In this document: piece by piece, positions 1-7,546 of the stretch
How the letters are laid out: each line of letters begins with the position of its first letter
How positions within the stretch are numbered: the first letter of the stretch is position 1
Assembly: GCA_023437255.1 (NCBI GenBank)
Contig: JAEZGR010000238.1
Coordinates: 1 to 10,598, forward strand
DNA length: 10,598 nucleotides
Source: Pseudomonadota bacterium
Lineage (GTDB): Bacteria; Pseudomonadota; Gammaproteobacteria; Burkholderiales; Burkholderiaceae_B
Direction: 5' to 3'
Notes under the pieces: generated by a model
Told to the model about the DNA's origin: nothing
What the model saw: the letters and a program-made list of their open reading frames with translations, nothing else
The model's database searches: none
Position numbers and translations under genes: made by a program

Positions 1-22
1 ACTCGAGCTTGAGCAATCAAAC

Positions 23-27
23 AGGAG
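23..27 (+). promoter_or_regulatory. Ribosome binding site of the MDR oxidoreductase
   Basis: AGGAG lies six bases before ATG 34 and supports that start. The 22 bases before it are too short to show a promoter. Confidence 0.7.
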
Positions 28-33
28 AAATTC

Positions 34-1008
34 ATGAAGGCCGCATGGTATGCGCGCAACGGAGAAGCGCGTGAAGTTCTGACGGTTGGCGAAATCCCCA
101 CCCCGACTCCCGGCCCGGGCGAAGTACGCGTGAAACTGGCGACTTCCGGCATCAATCCTTCCGACGTGAAAGCCCGCCGCGGCCGCCCCGTCGAAGACGG
201 GCGATGCATACCGCACAGTGACGGCGCAGGCGTGATCGACATGGTCGGCGCTGGCGTTCCGGCCCACCGGGAAGGTGAGCGTGTGTGGATCTGGAATGGC
301 CAATGGAAACGCCAGAACGGCACTGCGGCTGAGTACATCACGCTGCCTCAGGAACAGGCGGTACCACTGCCCGACAACGTGGGGTTCGATGTGGGTGCCT
401 GCCTGGGCATTCCGGCACTGACTGCCTTGCGCGCAGTCCAGCTGCTCGGCGAGATTCAAGATAAGAATGTACTGGTGACCGGAGCAGCTTCGGTAGTGAG
501 CCAATACATTGCACAGTTGGCCGCAATGAAGGGAGCCAATCTGATCGGCACCATCAGTTCCGACGAAAAGGCAGACATGGCCAGGCGCGCCGGTGTGGCA
601 CAAACCATCAACTACAAGACTGAACCTGTCCTTGACCGAGTCAAGGAACTGACAAACGGCCACGGCGCAGACGCGGTGGTCGATCTGGATTTTTCATCAC
701 TCGCTCCGATGCTGGGCAAGGGCCTGGTAGCCCCGCACGGCACGATCGTCAGCTATGGCTCCAACACAATGGCGGACACCCCCATACCGTTTCGCCCGAT
801 GTTGTTTGCTTCATTGAACCTGCACCTGTTCCTGGTCTATGAGCTCAAACAGCATGATCGCGCCCACGCGATCGAAACGCTCACCGAGCTGCTGCGAGAA
901 GACCGGCTCACGCATCTCATCAGCCATCGCCACAAGCTGGAGGACATCGCCGCAGCCCACGAAGCCGTGGAAAACGGTGTGCTGGGCAACGTGGTGATCG
1001 AGTTTTAA
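34..1008 (+). CDS. MDR-family NADPH:quinone oxidoreductase (zinc-free alcohol dehydrogenase-like)
   Basis: A 324-residue protein predicted to be a cytoplasmic NAD(P)H-dependent reductase of quinones or other activated carbonyls; the substrate cannot be read from sequence. The N-terminal GroES-like fold covers about residues 1-125 and includes GINPSDVK at 39-46, IPHSDGAG at 59-66 and GERVW at 81-85. A Rossmann domain follows (about 126-265), then a C-terminal return to the catalytic fold ending in AAAHEAVENG...GNVVIEF, a typical MDR tail. The zinc-binding Cys/His set of classical alcohol dehydrogenases is absent, which places it with quinone reductases. The start ATG has AGGAG six bases upstream (23-27). 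Oddity: the dinucleotide loop, normally GA(A/G)GxVG, reads GAASVVS at 150-156, so the usual glycines are replaced. It stands alone on the plus strand and converges on the ABC exporter. Family call is strong; a specific name is not possible. Confidence 0.85.
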   Translation: MKAAWYARNGEAREVLTVGEIPTPTPGPGEVRVKLATSGINPSDVKARRGRPVEDGRCIPHSDGAGVIDMVGAGVPAHREGERVWIWNGQWKRQNGTAAEYITLPQEQAVPLPDNVGFDVGACLGIPALTALRAVQLLGEIQDKNVLVTGAASVVSQYIAQLAAMKGANLIGTISSDEKADMARRAGVAQTINYKTEPVLDRVKELTNGHGADAVVDLDFSSLAPMLGKGLVAPHGTIVSYGSNTMADTPIPFRPMLFASLNLHLFLVYELKQHDRAHAIETLTELLREDRLTHLISHRHKLEDIAAAHEAVENGVLGNVVIEF

Positions 1009-1047
1009 GTCGATGCCACTGTAGGGGGCCGGCACTGGAGTCGGTGA

Positions 1048-2892
1048 TCATGAATCGCTTTCGACAGCGCCCGCCCCGGCATCGCTTTCGGCCTGTTCTT
1101 GTTCCTGCTGCTGTTGCCGCCATAAGCGCGCATACAGCCCATTCTGCCGCAGCAGTTCATGATGTGTGCCTTGCTCAACGAGCCGCCCGGCTTCAAGCAC
1201 CAGTATTGTTTCGGCATCCTGGATGGTCGACAGACGATGGGCAATGGCCAGGGTGGTGCGACGCTCACTGATTTCATTCAGTGCACTGAGAATCGCATGC
1301 TCCGAGCGCGAGTCCAGCGATGAGGTTGCCTCATCCAGGATCAGGATCGGCGGGTTCTTCAGCAATACCCGCGCAATCGCAATACGCTGCTTTTCACCCC
1401 CGGACAGCTTCAACCCACGTTCACCGACCATGGTATTGAAACCGTCGGGCAATTGAGCGATGAAGTGATCCAGGTGCGCAAGGCGGGCCGCGTTGTGGAC
1501 CTCGGCCTCCGAAGCGCCGGGGCGGCCGTAGGCAATATTGTTGTAGATGGTGTCATTGAACAGCACGGTATCTTGGGGAACCACGCCAATGGCATTGCGC
1601 AGGCTGTCTTGCGTGACGTCGCGCACGTCTTGGCCGTCTATGTTGATACGGCCGTTGTTCACATCGTAAAAACGGAACAGCAGACGGGCGAGCGTCGATT
1701 TTCCGGATCCGCTCGGCCCCACAATGGCAATCTTGTGCCCGGCGGGCAAATCGAAGGTGATGTCGTGCAGTATCGGGCGCTTGGCGTGATAAGAAAAATC
1801 AACGTGTTCAAAGCGAATGGCGCCGCCTTCCGGCTTCAAAGGCTTGGCATCATCACGATCAACCACTGCCGGCTTCTGCTTGAGCAAAGCAAACATGCGC
1901 TCCACATTCACCAGCGACTGACGGATTTCGCGGTAGACGAAGCCCAGCATGTTCAGGGGAATGAACAGCTGAATCATGTAGGCGTTGATCATGGTGAGAT
2001 CCCCCAGCGTGATCTCACCCAGGCTCACCTGGCGCACCGCCATGAGCATGATCACCGTGATGGTGAGCCCGATGATGAGCGCCTGACCGCTGTTGAGCAT
2101 CGCCAGCGACATCCGGTTCTTCAGGCGGGCGTCTTCCCACTCCTGCAGGTCGCGGTCATAGCGTTGCGCCTCGAACTTCTCGTTGACGAAATACTTCACC
2201 GTTTCGTAGTTCAGCAGGCTGTCGACCGCACGCGAGTTCGAGCGGTTGTCCATGGCATAGGTCTCGCGCACGAAACGGGTACGCCATTCGGTGACCTTGA
2301 CCGAAAACACGGTGTAGATCAGCACCGCCGCAATCACCGTCAACGCATAGCTGAGATCGAAGGCAAACAGCAGGATCACCGCCACCATCAGAATCTCGAG
2401 AATGGTGGGCACGACATTGAACAGACAGAAGCGCAGCAGAAAGCTGATGCCGTTGGTGCCGCGCTCGATATCCCTGCTCAACCCCCCGGTGCGGCGGCTC
2501 AGATGGAAGTTCAGGTCGAGCTGATGCAGATGCTCGAACACCCTGAGAGACACCCGGCGCATGGCGCGCTCCGCCACCCGGGCAAAGACCACGTCGCGCA
2601 ACTCGCCAAAGAAGGTGGAACAGAAGCGCAGCAGGCCGTAGCCGATCACCAGCGCCAACGGTATGCCGACCAGCATTTCAGTGCTGCCGTTCTGGTCGAA
2701 GAAGTCGATGATGTACTTCAGGGCCACCGGGACCGCCACCGTTGCCAGCTTGGCACCGATCAGAAACAGCAGCGCCAACACCACGCGGCCAGGAAACTCC
2801 ATCAGATAAGGAGCCAGGTCTGCGATCACACGCCAGTCGGGTTTCTGGTCAGGGTAATCGTTGTCGGTACGGCTACTGCTACTGCTACGCAC
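1048..2892 (-). CDS. Atm1/HMT1-type ABC exporter (fused membrane and ATPase half-transporter)
   Basis: A 614-residue half-transporter that should work as a homodimer in the inner membrane. The membrane domain (about 30-310, six hydrophobic segments) carries the Atm1-family marks TGGLSRDIERGT at 135-146 and NYETVKYFVNEKFEAQRYD at 228-246, regions that bind glutathione in characterised bacterial and mitochondrial Atm1 proteins. The ATPase domain has Walker A GPSGSGKST (392-400), Q-loop Q440, signature LSGGEKQR (496-503), Walker B ILILDE (516-521) and H-loop H552, all intact. By family, it probably exports glutathione conjugates, including metal-thiol or persulfide species; that is inference. 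The tail after about residue 590 is rich in Gln/Glu/Ser. I chose GTG 2892 (AGGA ten bases upstream). An in-frame TTG at 2967 would add 25 residues but lies in the T-tract of the tRNA terminator. A hexamer repeat AGCAGT just after the start codes for five serines. Confidence 0.9.
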   Translation of the reverse strand: MRSSSSSRTDNDYPDQKPDWRVIADLAPYLMEFPGRVVLALLFLIGAKLATVAVPVALKYIIDFFDQNGSTEMLVGIPLALVIGYGLLRFCSTFFGELRDVVFARVAERAMRRVSLRVFEHLHQLDLNFHLSRRTGGLSRDIERGTNGISFLLRFCLFNVVPTILEILMVAVILLFAFDLSYALTVIAAVLIYTVFSVKVTEWRTRFVRETYAMDNRSNSRAVDSLLNYETVKYFVNEKFEAQRYDRDLQEWEDARLKNRMSLAMLNSGQALIIGLTITVIMLMAVRQVSLGEITLGDLTMINAYMIQLFIPLNMLGFVYREIRQSLVNVERMFALLKQKPAVVDRDDAKPLKPEGGAIRFEHVDFSYHAKRPILHDITFDLPAGHKIAIVGPSGSGKSTLARLLFRFYDVNNGRINIDGQDVRDVTQDSLRNAIGVVPQDTVLFNDTIYNNIAYGRPGASEAEVHNAARLAHLDHFIAQLPDGFNTMVGERGLKLSGGEKQRIAIARVLLKNPPILILDEATSSLDSRSEHAILSALNEISERRTTLAIAHRLSTIQDAETILVLEAGRLVEQGTHHELLRQNGLYARLWRQQQQEQEQAESDAGAGAVESDS

Positions 2893-2927
2893 TTCTGAGG
2901 TGTCCTGTTGGGTGGCGGGTTGACACC

Positions 2928-2933
2928 ATTCTA
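2928..2933 (-). promoter_or_regulatory. Possible -10 box for the ABC exporter
   Basis: TAGAAT matches five of six positions of the sigma-70 -10 consensus and would start transcription about 29 bases before GTG 2892. It lies downstream of the tRNA terminator, where a separate promoter is needed. No convincing -35 box is seen 16-18 bases upstream, so support is weak. Confidence 0.3.
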
Positions 2934-2960
2934 CGTGTTCCGAGCACGGCTTATCTCGAC

Positions 2961-2996
2961 AAAACAAAAACCCCGTAGAGCGTCATTTCTACGGGG
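2961..2996 (-). terminator. Rho-independent terminator of tRNA-Ser
   Basis: On the minus strand a perfect 9-bp stem (2988-2996 with 2971-2979, CCCCGTAGA paired to TCTACGGGG) with an 8-base loop is followed directly by TTTTTGTTTT (2961-2970). There is no T-tract on the opposite side, so it acts in the minus direction only. It sits 32 bases beyond the tRNA CCA end, and should separate tRNA transcription from the ABC exporter gene. Confidence 0.9.
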
Positions 2997-3028
2997 TCTG
3001 GGTCGCTTCGGACTACCTGAAAAATTCT

Positions 3029-3119
3029 TGGCGGACAGAGGGGGATTCGAACCCCCGATACGCTATTCACGTATACACGCTTTCCAGGCGTGCGCCTTCA
3101 ACCACTCGGCCACCTGTCC
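3029..3119 (-). tRNA. tRNA-Ser(GGA) with encoded CCA
   Basis: The minus strand folds as a complete class II tRNA of 91 bases including CCA (3029-3031). The acceptor stem GGACAGG pairs with TCTGTCC, with a G-T at position 7 and discriminator G. The anticodon stem CACGC/GCGTG holds loop CTGGAAA, giving anticodon GGA at 3083-3085, which reads UCC and UCU. The long variable arm characteristic of serine tRNAs is ATACG...CGTAT. The T arm is GGGGG-TTCGAAT-CCCCC. The gene is single, with its own terminator and a likely own promoter. Nothing suggests damage. Confidence 0.97.
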
Positions 3120-3129
3120 TGATACACAC

Positions 3130-3154
3130 AAAAAAATGCCGCCCTGAGGCTGCA
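3130..3154 (-). terminator. Terminator-like hairpin in the tRNA-Ser leader
   Basis: On the minus strand TGCAGCC-TCAG-GGCGGCA (3154-3137) forms two 3-bp helices separated by an A-G mismatch and capped by a four-base loop. It is followed immediately by seven T residues (3136-3130). It lies between the TATAAT promoter and the tRNA 5' end. It may end read-through from the rib operon, act on the tRNA leader, or be chance; the stem is short and weak. Confidence 0.35.
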
Positions 3155-3177
3155 ATTCGTTAAGTGCGAAGTCCGCC

Positions 3178-3205
3178 ATTATAGCACGGCACGACACACC
3201 CACAA
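3178..3205 (-). promoter_or_regulatory. Extended -10 promoter, probably for tRNA-Ser
   Basis: A consensus TATAAT (3178-3183) is preceded directly by TGC, an extended -10 element, and by a partial -35 TTGTGG (3200-3205) at 16-base spacing. The bases after the -10 are GC-rich (GGCGGAC), like the discriminator of stringently controlled stable-RNA promoters. Transcription would start near 3171, giving a tRNA leader of about 50 bases. The -35 begins 12 bases beyond the ribE stop, so the promoter lies fully between the genes. Confidence 0.7.
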
Positions 3206-3217
3206 GATGGCCTTGCC

Positions 3218-3847
3218 TCACGCCTCCCGCAGCTGACGAGCACCCAGCAAGCGCTCGCAGTACCGGGCGATCATGTCCACTTCGATATTGACGCGCTTGC
3301 CCGGTTTCAAGGACTTGAGCGTGGTGACCTGCAGCGTATGCGGGATTAGGTTGATGCCGATCTCGCAGCCCTGCGCATCGTCATGCACCGTATTCACTGT
3401 CAGGCTCACCCCGTTGACAGTGACCGAACCTTTGTAGGCCATGTAACGCCCCAGCTCAGCGGGAACACGGATACGCAGATTCCACGATTCGCCCACTGGC
3501 TCAAAGACCGACACTTCGCCGGTTCCATCAACGTGACCCGACACGATATGGCCATCGAGCGTGTCGCCCAGTCGCATGGCGTGTTCCAGGTTGACTTCTC
3601 CTGGTTCGCCCAGCCCCACGGTCCGGTTCAGGCTTTCGCGCGAAACGTCCACGCAGAAGCTGTCGGCCTCAAGCGCCACCACGGTCATGCAGGCACCCTG
3701 AATGGCAATGGAATCGCCGAGCCGCGTGGTGTCGCGCAGAAAGCCGGGGGCCTGCACGGTGAGTCGCACGCCCGCATCTTCCTGCCCGTCGCGCAGCGGA
3801 GTCACTTCTGTAATTCGGCCGACCGCCGTGACGATACCTGTAAACAT
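3218..3847 (-). CDS. ribE: Riboflavin synthase, alpha subunit
   Basis: A 209-residue enzyme that dismutates two 6,7-dimethyl-8-ribityllumazine molecules into riboflavin and a pyrimidinedione, the last step of riboflavin synthesis; it works as a cytoplasmic trimer. It has the diagnostic N-terminus MFTGIV and two homologous beta-barrel halves. The first runs about 1-90 with GDSIAIQGACMTV at 44-56. The second runs about 91-195 with LDGHIVSGHVDG at 97-108 and KGSVTVNGVSLTVN at 139-152. The internal duplication and length match the family. Position 52-53 reads AC where many homologues have VC, a mild change. The start has AAGGAA four bases upstream and lies 20 bases after the ribD stop, so co-transcription is likely. 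The symbol ribC is used for the same enzyme in some species. Confidence 0.96.
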   Translation of the reverse strand: MFTGIVTAVGRITEVTPLRDGQEDAGVRLTVQAPGFLRDTTRLGDSIAIQGACMTVVALEADSFCVDVSRESLNRTVGLGEPGEVNLEHAMRLGDTLDGHIVSGHVDGTGEVSVFEPVGESWNLRIRVPAELGRYMAYKGSVTVNGVSLTVNTVHDDAQGCEIGINLIPHTLQVTTLKSLKPGKRVNIEVDMIARYCERLLGARQLREA

Positions 3848-3867
3848 GAACTTCCTTTGAAAATCGG

Positions 3868-5025
3868 TCAGCCGGCCAGTCGCTGCTGGACGGCCTGATC
3901 AAGGGCCTGGGTGAGCGCCGCCCAGTGGCCGGGGTGCCGCAGACGCAACCGCATGTCGGTGCCCACGGGCATGGCCTCGACAAACTCGAAGCGCTCTGCG
4001 GCCTCGAGCGACGCCACGGCCGGCATGCGGGCCATGCCGCGCCCCTGACCCAAGAGCATGGGCGCCATGTAAACCAGCAGCTCGTCGACGCAACCCGTTT
4101 CCAGCAGCGCGCCCGACAGGCGGGCGCCGGCTTCGACATGAACCTCGTTGATCTCGTGAGCCGCCAACCAGCGCAGCACGGAAGGCAGATCGATGCCCGC
4201 CGCCATGCTGGGCATGACCACGACATCGACGTTGCGCTCGGCCAGGCGCTGCGCCTTGGCGGAATCGTTGCGGCACACGAACACCCACACCTTGCCGCCA
4301 TCGAACACGCTGGCGTCTTCGCTCACCTCAAAGCGCGTGTCGATGATGGCACGTGCGGGCTGACGCGGGGTTTCGACCTCGCGCACATTGAGCTGCGGAT
4401 TGTCGGCGCGAACGGTGCCGATGCCGGTAAGCACGACACAACTGCGCGCACGCCAGTGATGGCCGTCTGCCCGCGCCAGCGGGCCGGTAATCCATTTGGA
4501 TGCACCATCGGGCAAGGCGGTGTGCCCATCGAGCGAAGTGGCCGATTTGAGCCATACCCACGGCAAGCCGCGAGTCATACGCGACACGAAGCCCGCGTTC
4601 AGCGCCAGCGCCTCGTCGGAGCAGACACCGAGCGTGACGGCAATGCCCGCCGCACGCAAACGCTCGACCCCCTTGCCGCCCACCAGCGGATTGGGGTCGC
4701 ACATCGCGATGACCACGCGTTCAGGTGCAGCCGCGATCAGCGCGTCGACACAGGGCGGGGTACGACCGTGATGGCTGCAGGGTTCGAGCGTGACATAAAC
4801 GGTGCTGCCTGAAACGACCTGGCCCTTGGCCTGTGCGTCGCGCAGCGCAACGACTTCGGCGTGCGGACCGCCAACTTGCTGTGTCGCCCCCTGGCCCACA
4901 ACGGTCTGGTCGCGCACGATGATGCAACCCACGCGGGGGTTGGGAGAAGTGATATACAGCGAAGTCTCGGCGAGCGCCAACGCATGCCGCATCCAGCGTG
5001 CGTCGAGCGCTGCGTCGTGCGTCAT
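3868..5025 (-). CDS. ribD: Bifunctional riboflavin deaminase/reductase RibD
   Basis: A 385-residue fusion enzyme for the second and third steps of riboflavin synthesis: deamination of the GTP-derived diaminopyrimidine, then NADPH-dependent reduction of its ribose side chain. The N-terminal deaminase (about 1-150) has the zinc ligands H55 in GGPHAEV, C83 and C92 in [12 protein letters not shown], and the proton-shuttle E57. The reductase domain (about 155-370) shows [12 protein letters not shown] (160-171), [15 protein letters not shown] (201-215) and [13 protein letters not shown] near 297-309. Length fits the fused bacterial form and no key residue is missing. ATG 5025 overlaps the nrdR stop as ATGA, implying translational coupling; ribE follows after 20 bases. 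Confidence 0.96.
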   Translation of the reverse strand: MTHDAALDARWMRHALALAETSLYITSPNPRVGCIIVRDQTVVGQGATQQVGGPHAEVVALRDAQAKGQVVSGSTVYVTLEPCSHHGRTPPCVDALIAAAPERVVIAMCDPNPLVGGKGVERLRAAGIAVTLGVCSDEALALNAGFVSRMTRGLPWVWLKSATSLDGHTALPDGASKWITGPLARADGHHWRARSCVVLTGIGTVRADNPQLNVREVETPRQPARAIIDTRFEVSEDASVFDGGKVWVFVCRNDSAKAQRLAERNVDVVVMPSMAAGIDLPSVLRWLAAHEINEVHVEAGARLSGALLETGCVDELLVYMAPMLLGQGRGMARMPAVASLEAAERFEFVEAMPVGTDMRLRLRHPGHWAALTQALDQAVQQRLAG

Positions 5026-5486
5026 TGCCCGCTCCCGGGCGACTGAAACTCGTGAATGGCTTTCACGAATTCGCCCACGTCTTCAAAGCTGCGATACACC
5101 GAGGCGAAGCGCACGTAGGCAACTTCGTCGAGCTCGCGCAGCTCGTCCATGACGAGATCGCCGATAAAACGCGATGAGACTTCCTTTTGCCCGCTGTGCA
5201 GCAACTTCTCGCGGATGCGCTCCACGGCGGAATCCATCTGGTCGGTGCTGACAGGCCGCTTGCGCAGGGCCAGCTTCAGACTGCCCTGCAACTTGGCGAT
5301 GTCGAATTCGGTGCGTGTGCCGTTGCGCTTGACCACGGCCGGCATGAGCAGCTCGGCGCGCTCGTAGGTGCTGAAGCGCCGCTCGCACGCCGCACATTTG
5401 CGGCGGCGACGGATCGCGGCGCCCTCTTCCTGCACCCGCGTGTCGATCACCTGGGTGTCTGGGCGGTTGCAGAAGGGGCATTTCAT
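5022..5486 (-). CDS. nrdR: NrdR, ATP/dATP-sensing repressor of ribonucleotide reductase genes
   Basis: A 154-residue transcriptional repressor that responds to ATP/dATP balance and turns down ribonucleotide reductase operons. A zinc ribbon at the N-terminus has C3, C6, C31 and C34, with the basic stretch RRRRK at 26-30 between the cysteine pairs. The rest (about 49-139) is an ATP-cone domain beginning with [12 protein letters not shown]. Size and motif spacing are those of the family. It lies 31 bases after glyA and its stop overlaps the ribD start, an arrangement common in proteobacteria. Its likely targets, nrd genes, are not in this window. Confidence 0.96.
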   Translation of the reverse strand: MKCPFCNRPDTQVIDTRVQEEGAAIRRRRKCAACERRFSTYERAELLMPAVVKRNGTRTEFDIAKLQGSLKLALRKRPVSTDQMDSAVERIREKLLHSGQKEVSSRFIGDLVMDELRELDEVAYVRFASVYRSFEDVGEFVKAIHEFQSPGSGQ

Positions 5487-5517
5487 GGTTTGAACCTACG
5501 CAGGCTGTGAAGCCTTA

Positions 5518-6762
5518 TCAACGATAAACGGGGAATTGTGCGGTCAGCGCGTTGACACGCTCCCGTACCGAGGCCAGGTTGGCTTCGTCGTTGGGATTGT
5601 CGAGCACGTCGGCGATCAGATTGGCGGTGAGCTCAACCTCGGCTTCCTTGAAACCGCGGGTGGTCATGGCCGGCGAACCCAGACGAATGCCGCTCGTGAC
5701 GAAGGGCTTCTCGGGGTCGTTGGGGATCGCGTTCTTGTTGACCGTGATGTGAGCCTTGCCCAATGCGATCTCGGCGTCCTTGCCGGTGATGCCCTTGGCG
5801 CGCAGATCGACCAGCATCACGTGGCTCTCGGTGCGACCCGACACAATGCGCAGCCCACGCTTGACCAGCGTGTCGGCCAACACTTGAGCGTTCTTCACGA
5901 CTTGCTGTGCGTACTCCTTGAATTCAGGTGAAAGCGCTTCCTTGAATGACACGGCCTTTGCGGCAATGACGTGCATGAGCGGGCCACCCTGAATACCGGG
6001 GAAGATGGCGGAATTGATGATCTTTTCGTGCTCGGCCTTCATCATGATGACGCCGCCGCGCGGGCCACGCAGCGATTTGTGCGTGGTGGACGTGACGAAG
6101 TCGGCATGCGGCACCGGGTTCGGATAGACGCCACCGGCAACCAGACCGGCATAGTGCGCAATGTCGACCATGAAGAGCGCGCCGTTGTCGCGCGCAATGC
6201 GCGCCATGCGCTCAAAGTCGATGCGCAGCGCATAGGCCGATGCACCGCCCACGATGAGCTTGGGCTTGTGCTCACGCGCCAGCTGTTCGAGCTGGTCGTA
6301 GTCGATCTCTTCCTTTTCGTTCAGGCCATACGAGATGAAGTTGTAGAGCTTGCCCGATGCGTTGACGGGCGAGCCATGAGTAAGGTGACCGCCCTCTGCC
6401 AGACTCATGCCCAGCACGGTGTCGCCCGGCTTGAGCACGGCCATGTACACGCCCTGGTTGGCCTGCGAGCCGGAGTTCGGCTGCACGTTGGCCGCTTCCG
6501 CGCCAAAGATCTGCTTGAGGCGGTCGATGGCCAGCTGCTCGACGATATCGACGTACTCGCAGCCACCGTAATAGCGCTTGCCCGGATACCCTTCCGCGTA
6601 CTTGTTCGTGAGCTGTGTGCCCTGCGCCTGCATGACGGCGGGGCTGGTGTAGTTTTCGGAAGCGATCAGCTCGATGTGCTGTTCCTGGCGCTCGTTCTCT
6701 TTTTGAACGGCGCTCCAAACTTCGGCATCGACCTGGTCGAGAGTGCGGGAGCGGTCAAACAT
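5518..6762 (-). CDS. glyA: Serine hydroxymethyltransferase
   Basis: A 414-residue PLP enzyme that interconverts serine and glycine while charging tetrahydrofolate with a one-carbon unit. The PLP lysine is K229 in [14 protein letters not shown]. Other family marks are ELIASENY (31-38), [15 protein letters not shown] (58-72), the VDIAHYAGL segment at 199-207 with cofactor-contacting D200 and H203, and [12 protein letters not shown] (359-370). Length agrees with the usual 410-420. An in-frame GTG at 6780 would add six residues, but ATG 6762 has AAGGAA six bases upstream, located inside that extension, so 6762 is the better start. It is the first gene of a probable glyA-nrdR-ribD-ribE operon. Confidence 0.97.
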   Translation of the reverse strand: MFDRSRTLDQVDAEVWSAVQKENERQEQHIELIASENYTSPAVMQAQGTQLTNKYAEGYPGKRYYGGCEYVDIVEQLAIDRLKQIFGAEAANVQPNSGSQANQGVYMAVLKPGDTVLGMSLAEGGHLTHGSPVNASGKLYNFISYGLNEKEEIDYDQLEQLAREHKPKLIVGGASAYALRIDFERMARIARDNGALFMVDIAHYAGLVAGGVYPNPVPHADFVTSTTHKSLRGPRGGVIMMKAEHEKIINSAIFPGIQGGPLMHVIAAKAVSFKEALSPEFKEYAQQVVKNAQVLADTLVKRGLRIVSGRTESHVMLVDLRAKGITGKDAEIALGKAHITVNKNAIPNDPEKPFVTSGIRLGSPAMTTRGFKEAEVELTANLIADVLDNPNDEANLASVRERVNALTAQFPVYR

Positions 6763-6768
6763 GGGGCG

Positions 6769-6774
6769 TTCCTT
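6769..6774 (-). promoter_or_regulatory. Ribosome binding site that fixes the glyA start
   Basis: AAGGAA lies six bases before ATG 6762. It falls inside the reading frame that begins at GTG 6780, which itself has no good Shine-Dalgarno sequence. Confidence 0.7.
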
Positions 6775-6797
6775 GAACACAAGAAAGATAATCCCCC

Positions 6798-6803
6798 ATT
6801 TTA
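6798..6803 (-). promoter_or_regulatory. Likely -10 box of the glyA operon
   Basis: TAAAAT matches five of six positions of the -10 consensus; 17 bases upstream is a poor -35 (CTGCCG). Transcription would start near 6791, giving a leader of about 28 bases. That leaves no room for a glycine or other riboswitch. Confidence 0.4.
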
Positions 6804-6853
6804 GCCTGTTCCCCCCGCGGCGGCAGGGCGCCGCCAGTGGCCTTGCACGCCCA

Positions 6854-6875
6854 CGCCGGCCGGAAAAGGCCGGCG
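6854..6875 (-). terminator. GC-rich hairpin after the PEBP gene, possible weak terminator
   Basis: A perfect 8-bp inverted repeat CGCCGGCC/GGCCGGCG with a six-base loop (6862-6867) starts 15 bases beyond the stop codon of the PEBP-family gene. No T-tract follows on either strand, so it is not a standard intrinsic terminator. It may still pause transcription or protect the mRNA 3' end. Confidence 0.4.
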
Positions 6876-6890
6876 GCGGACATGCCGGGC

Positions 6891-7526
6891 TTACACGCTG
6901 CCGATGAGGCGAGGATTCAGCGTATACAGGCCGGTGATCGAGGCCTGGGCAAGAATGTGCCCCTGCATGGCGTCGATGACGTCTTTACCCGTGAACTTGC
7001 CCTCGACAGGCAGCTCTTGCACATCGAGCGCATACACCGTGAACACGTAGCGGTGCACGATGGAGTCGTTCCAGGGCGGGCACGGGCCGTCGTAGCCGAA
7101 GTAGTCCCCGCTCATGTCGCGGTCGCTGGCAAACCAGCCCGTGTAGTCGTTCAGGCCCTGGCGAGTGCCGTCGAGTGCGAGTGGGCCCGCCTTGCCGCGC
7201 GGCGTGATGCCGTTGGAATAGGCCCCTTCGGCCACCTGCGTGACGTGCGCCGGAATGTCGATGAGCACCCAATGGAAGAAATCCACGCGCGGCAACGTAT
7301 CGGGGATCTCGCGGCCTTCCTGGTTGACGTCATCGGGCTTGCTGGGCACATCGGGGTCGTGGCAGATGATCGCAAACGACTGCACGCCGTCGGGAATGTC
7401 GGACCACGCAAGTTGCGGGTTCGCGTTACCGGCCAGCGCGACGTGGTTTTGCCCGTCGGGCTTTGCAAAGGCATTGCGCTCGGGGATCGTCCCGTTATCT
7501 GCAAACGACTCACTGATCAGCTTCAT
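6891..7526 (-). CDS. YbhB/YbcL-family (PEBP-like) protein with an enlarged loop
   Basis: A 211-residue member of the phosphatidylethanolamine-binding / Raf kinase inhibitor-like family. Bacterial members are mostly of unknown role, so no substrate is assigned. Family marks are CHDPDVP at 55-61, HWVLIDIP at 85-92, GYDGPCPP at 144-151 and [10 protein letters not shown] at 158-167, which line the anion-binding pocket in known structures. It is longer than E. coli YbhB (about 158 residues), partly because about 25 residues separate the DPD and HW motifs; this loop is rich in D, E and P. No signal peptide or membrane segment is seen, so it is probably cytoplasmic. ATG 7526 has AGGAG six bases upstream; an in-frame TTG at 7550 overlaps the tyrS stop and is rejected. 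It follows tyrS by 20 bases, suggesting one transcript. Confidence 0.88.
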   Translation of the reverse strand: MKLISESFADNGTIPERNAFAKPDGQNHVALAGNANPQLAWSDIPDGVQSFAIICHDPDVPSKPDDVNQEGREIPDTLPRVDFFHWVLIDIPAHVTQVAEGAYSNGITPRGKAGPLALDGTRQGLNDYTGWFASDRDMSGDYFGYDGPCPPWNDSIVHRYVFTVYALDVQELPVEGKFTGKDVIDAMQGHILAQASITGLYTLNPRLIGSV

Positions 7527-7532
7527 CGCGAA

Positions 7533-7537
7533 CTCCT
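7533..7537 (-). promoter_or_regulatory. Ribosome binding site that fixes the PEBP-like gene start
   Basis: AGGAG with six-base spacing to ATG 7526. It lies within the 20-base gap after the tyrS stop, which supports co-transcription. Confidence 0.75.
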
Positions 7538-7546
7538 CATGGTGAC

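Noticed and set aside
1009..1047. Search for a shared terminator between the converging MDR and ABC genes
   Set aside because: The 39 bases contain only a direct repeat of CACTG and no stem followed by a T-tract.
2870..2892. AGCAGT hexamer repeat at the exporter start as a phase-variation tract
   Set aside because: It has only two and a half units and its unit is a multiple of three, so changes in number would not shift the frame.
1453..2898. Long open frame of 481 codons antisense to the ABC exporter
   Set aside because: It mirrors a clearly functional gene in a GC-rich genome, its product is rich in His/Gln/Arg with no recognisable domain, and no ribosome site supports it.
2961..3119. tRNA-Ser as an integration (att) site for a mobile element
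   Set aside because: No integrase, no repeated tRNA 3' fragment and only core genes are visible on both sides in this window.
3925..4812. Plus-strand frame of 295 codons opposite ribD
   Set aside because: Low-complexity His/Arg/Gly-rich translation with no motif; an antisense shadow of ribD.
6763..6890. Possible glycine riboswitch upstream of glyA
   Set aside because: The probable transcription start leaves a leader of about 28 bases, and no tandem aptamer-like structure is visible.
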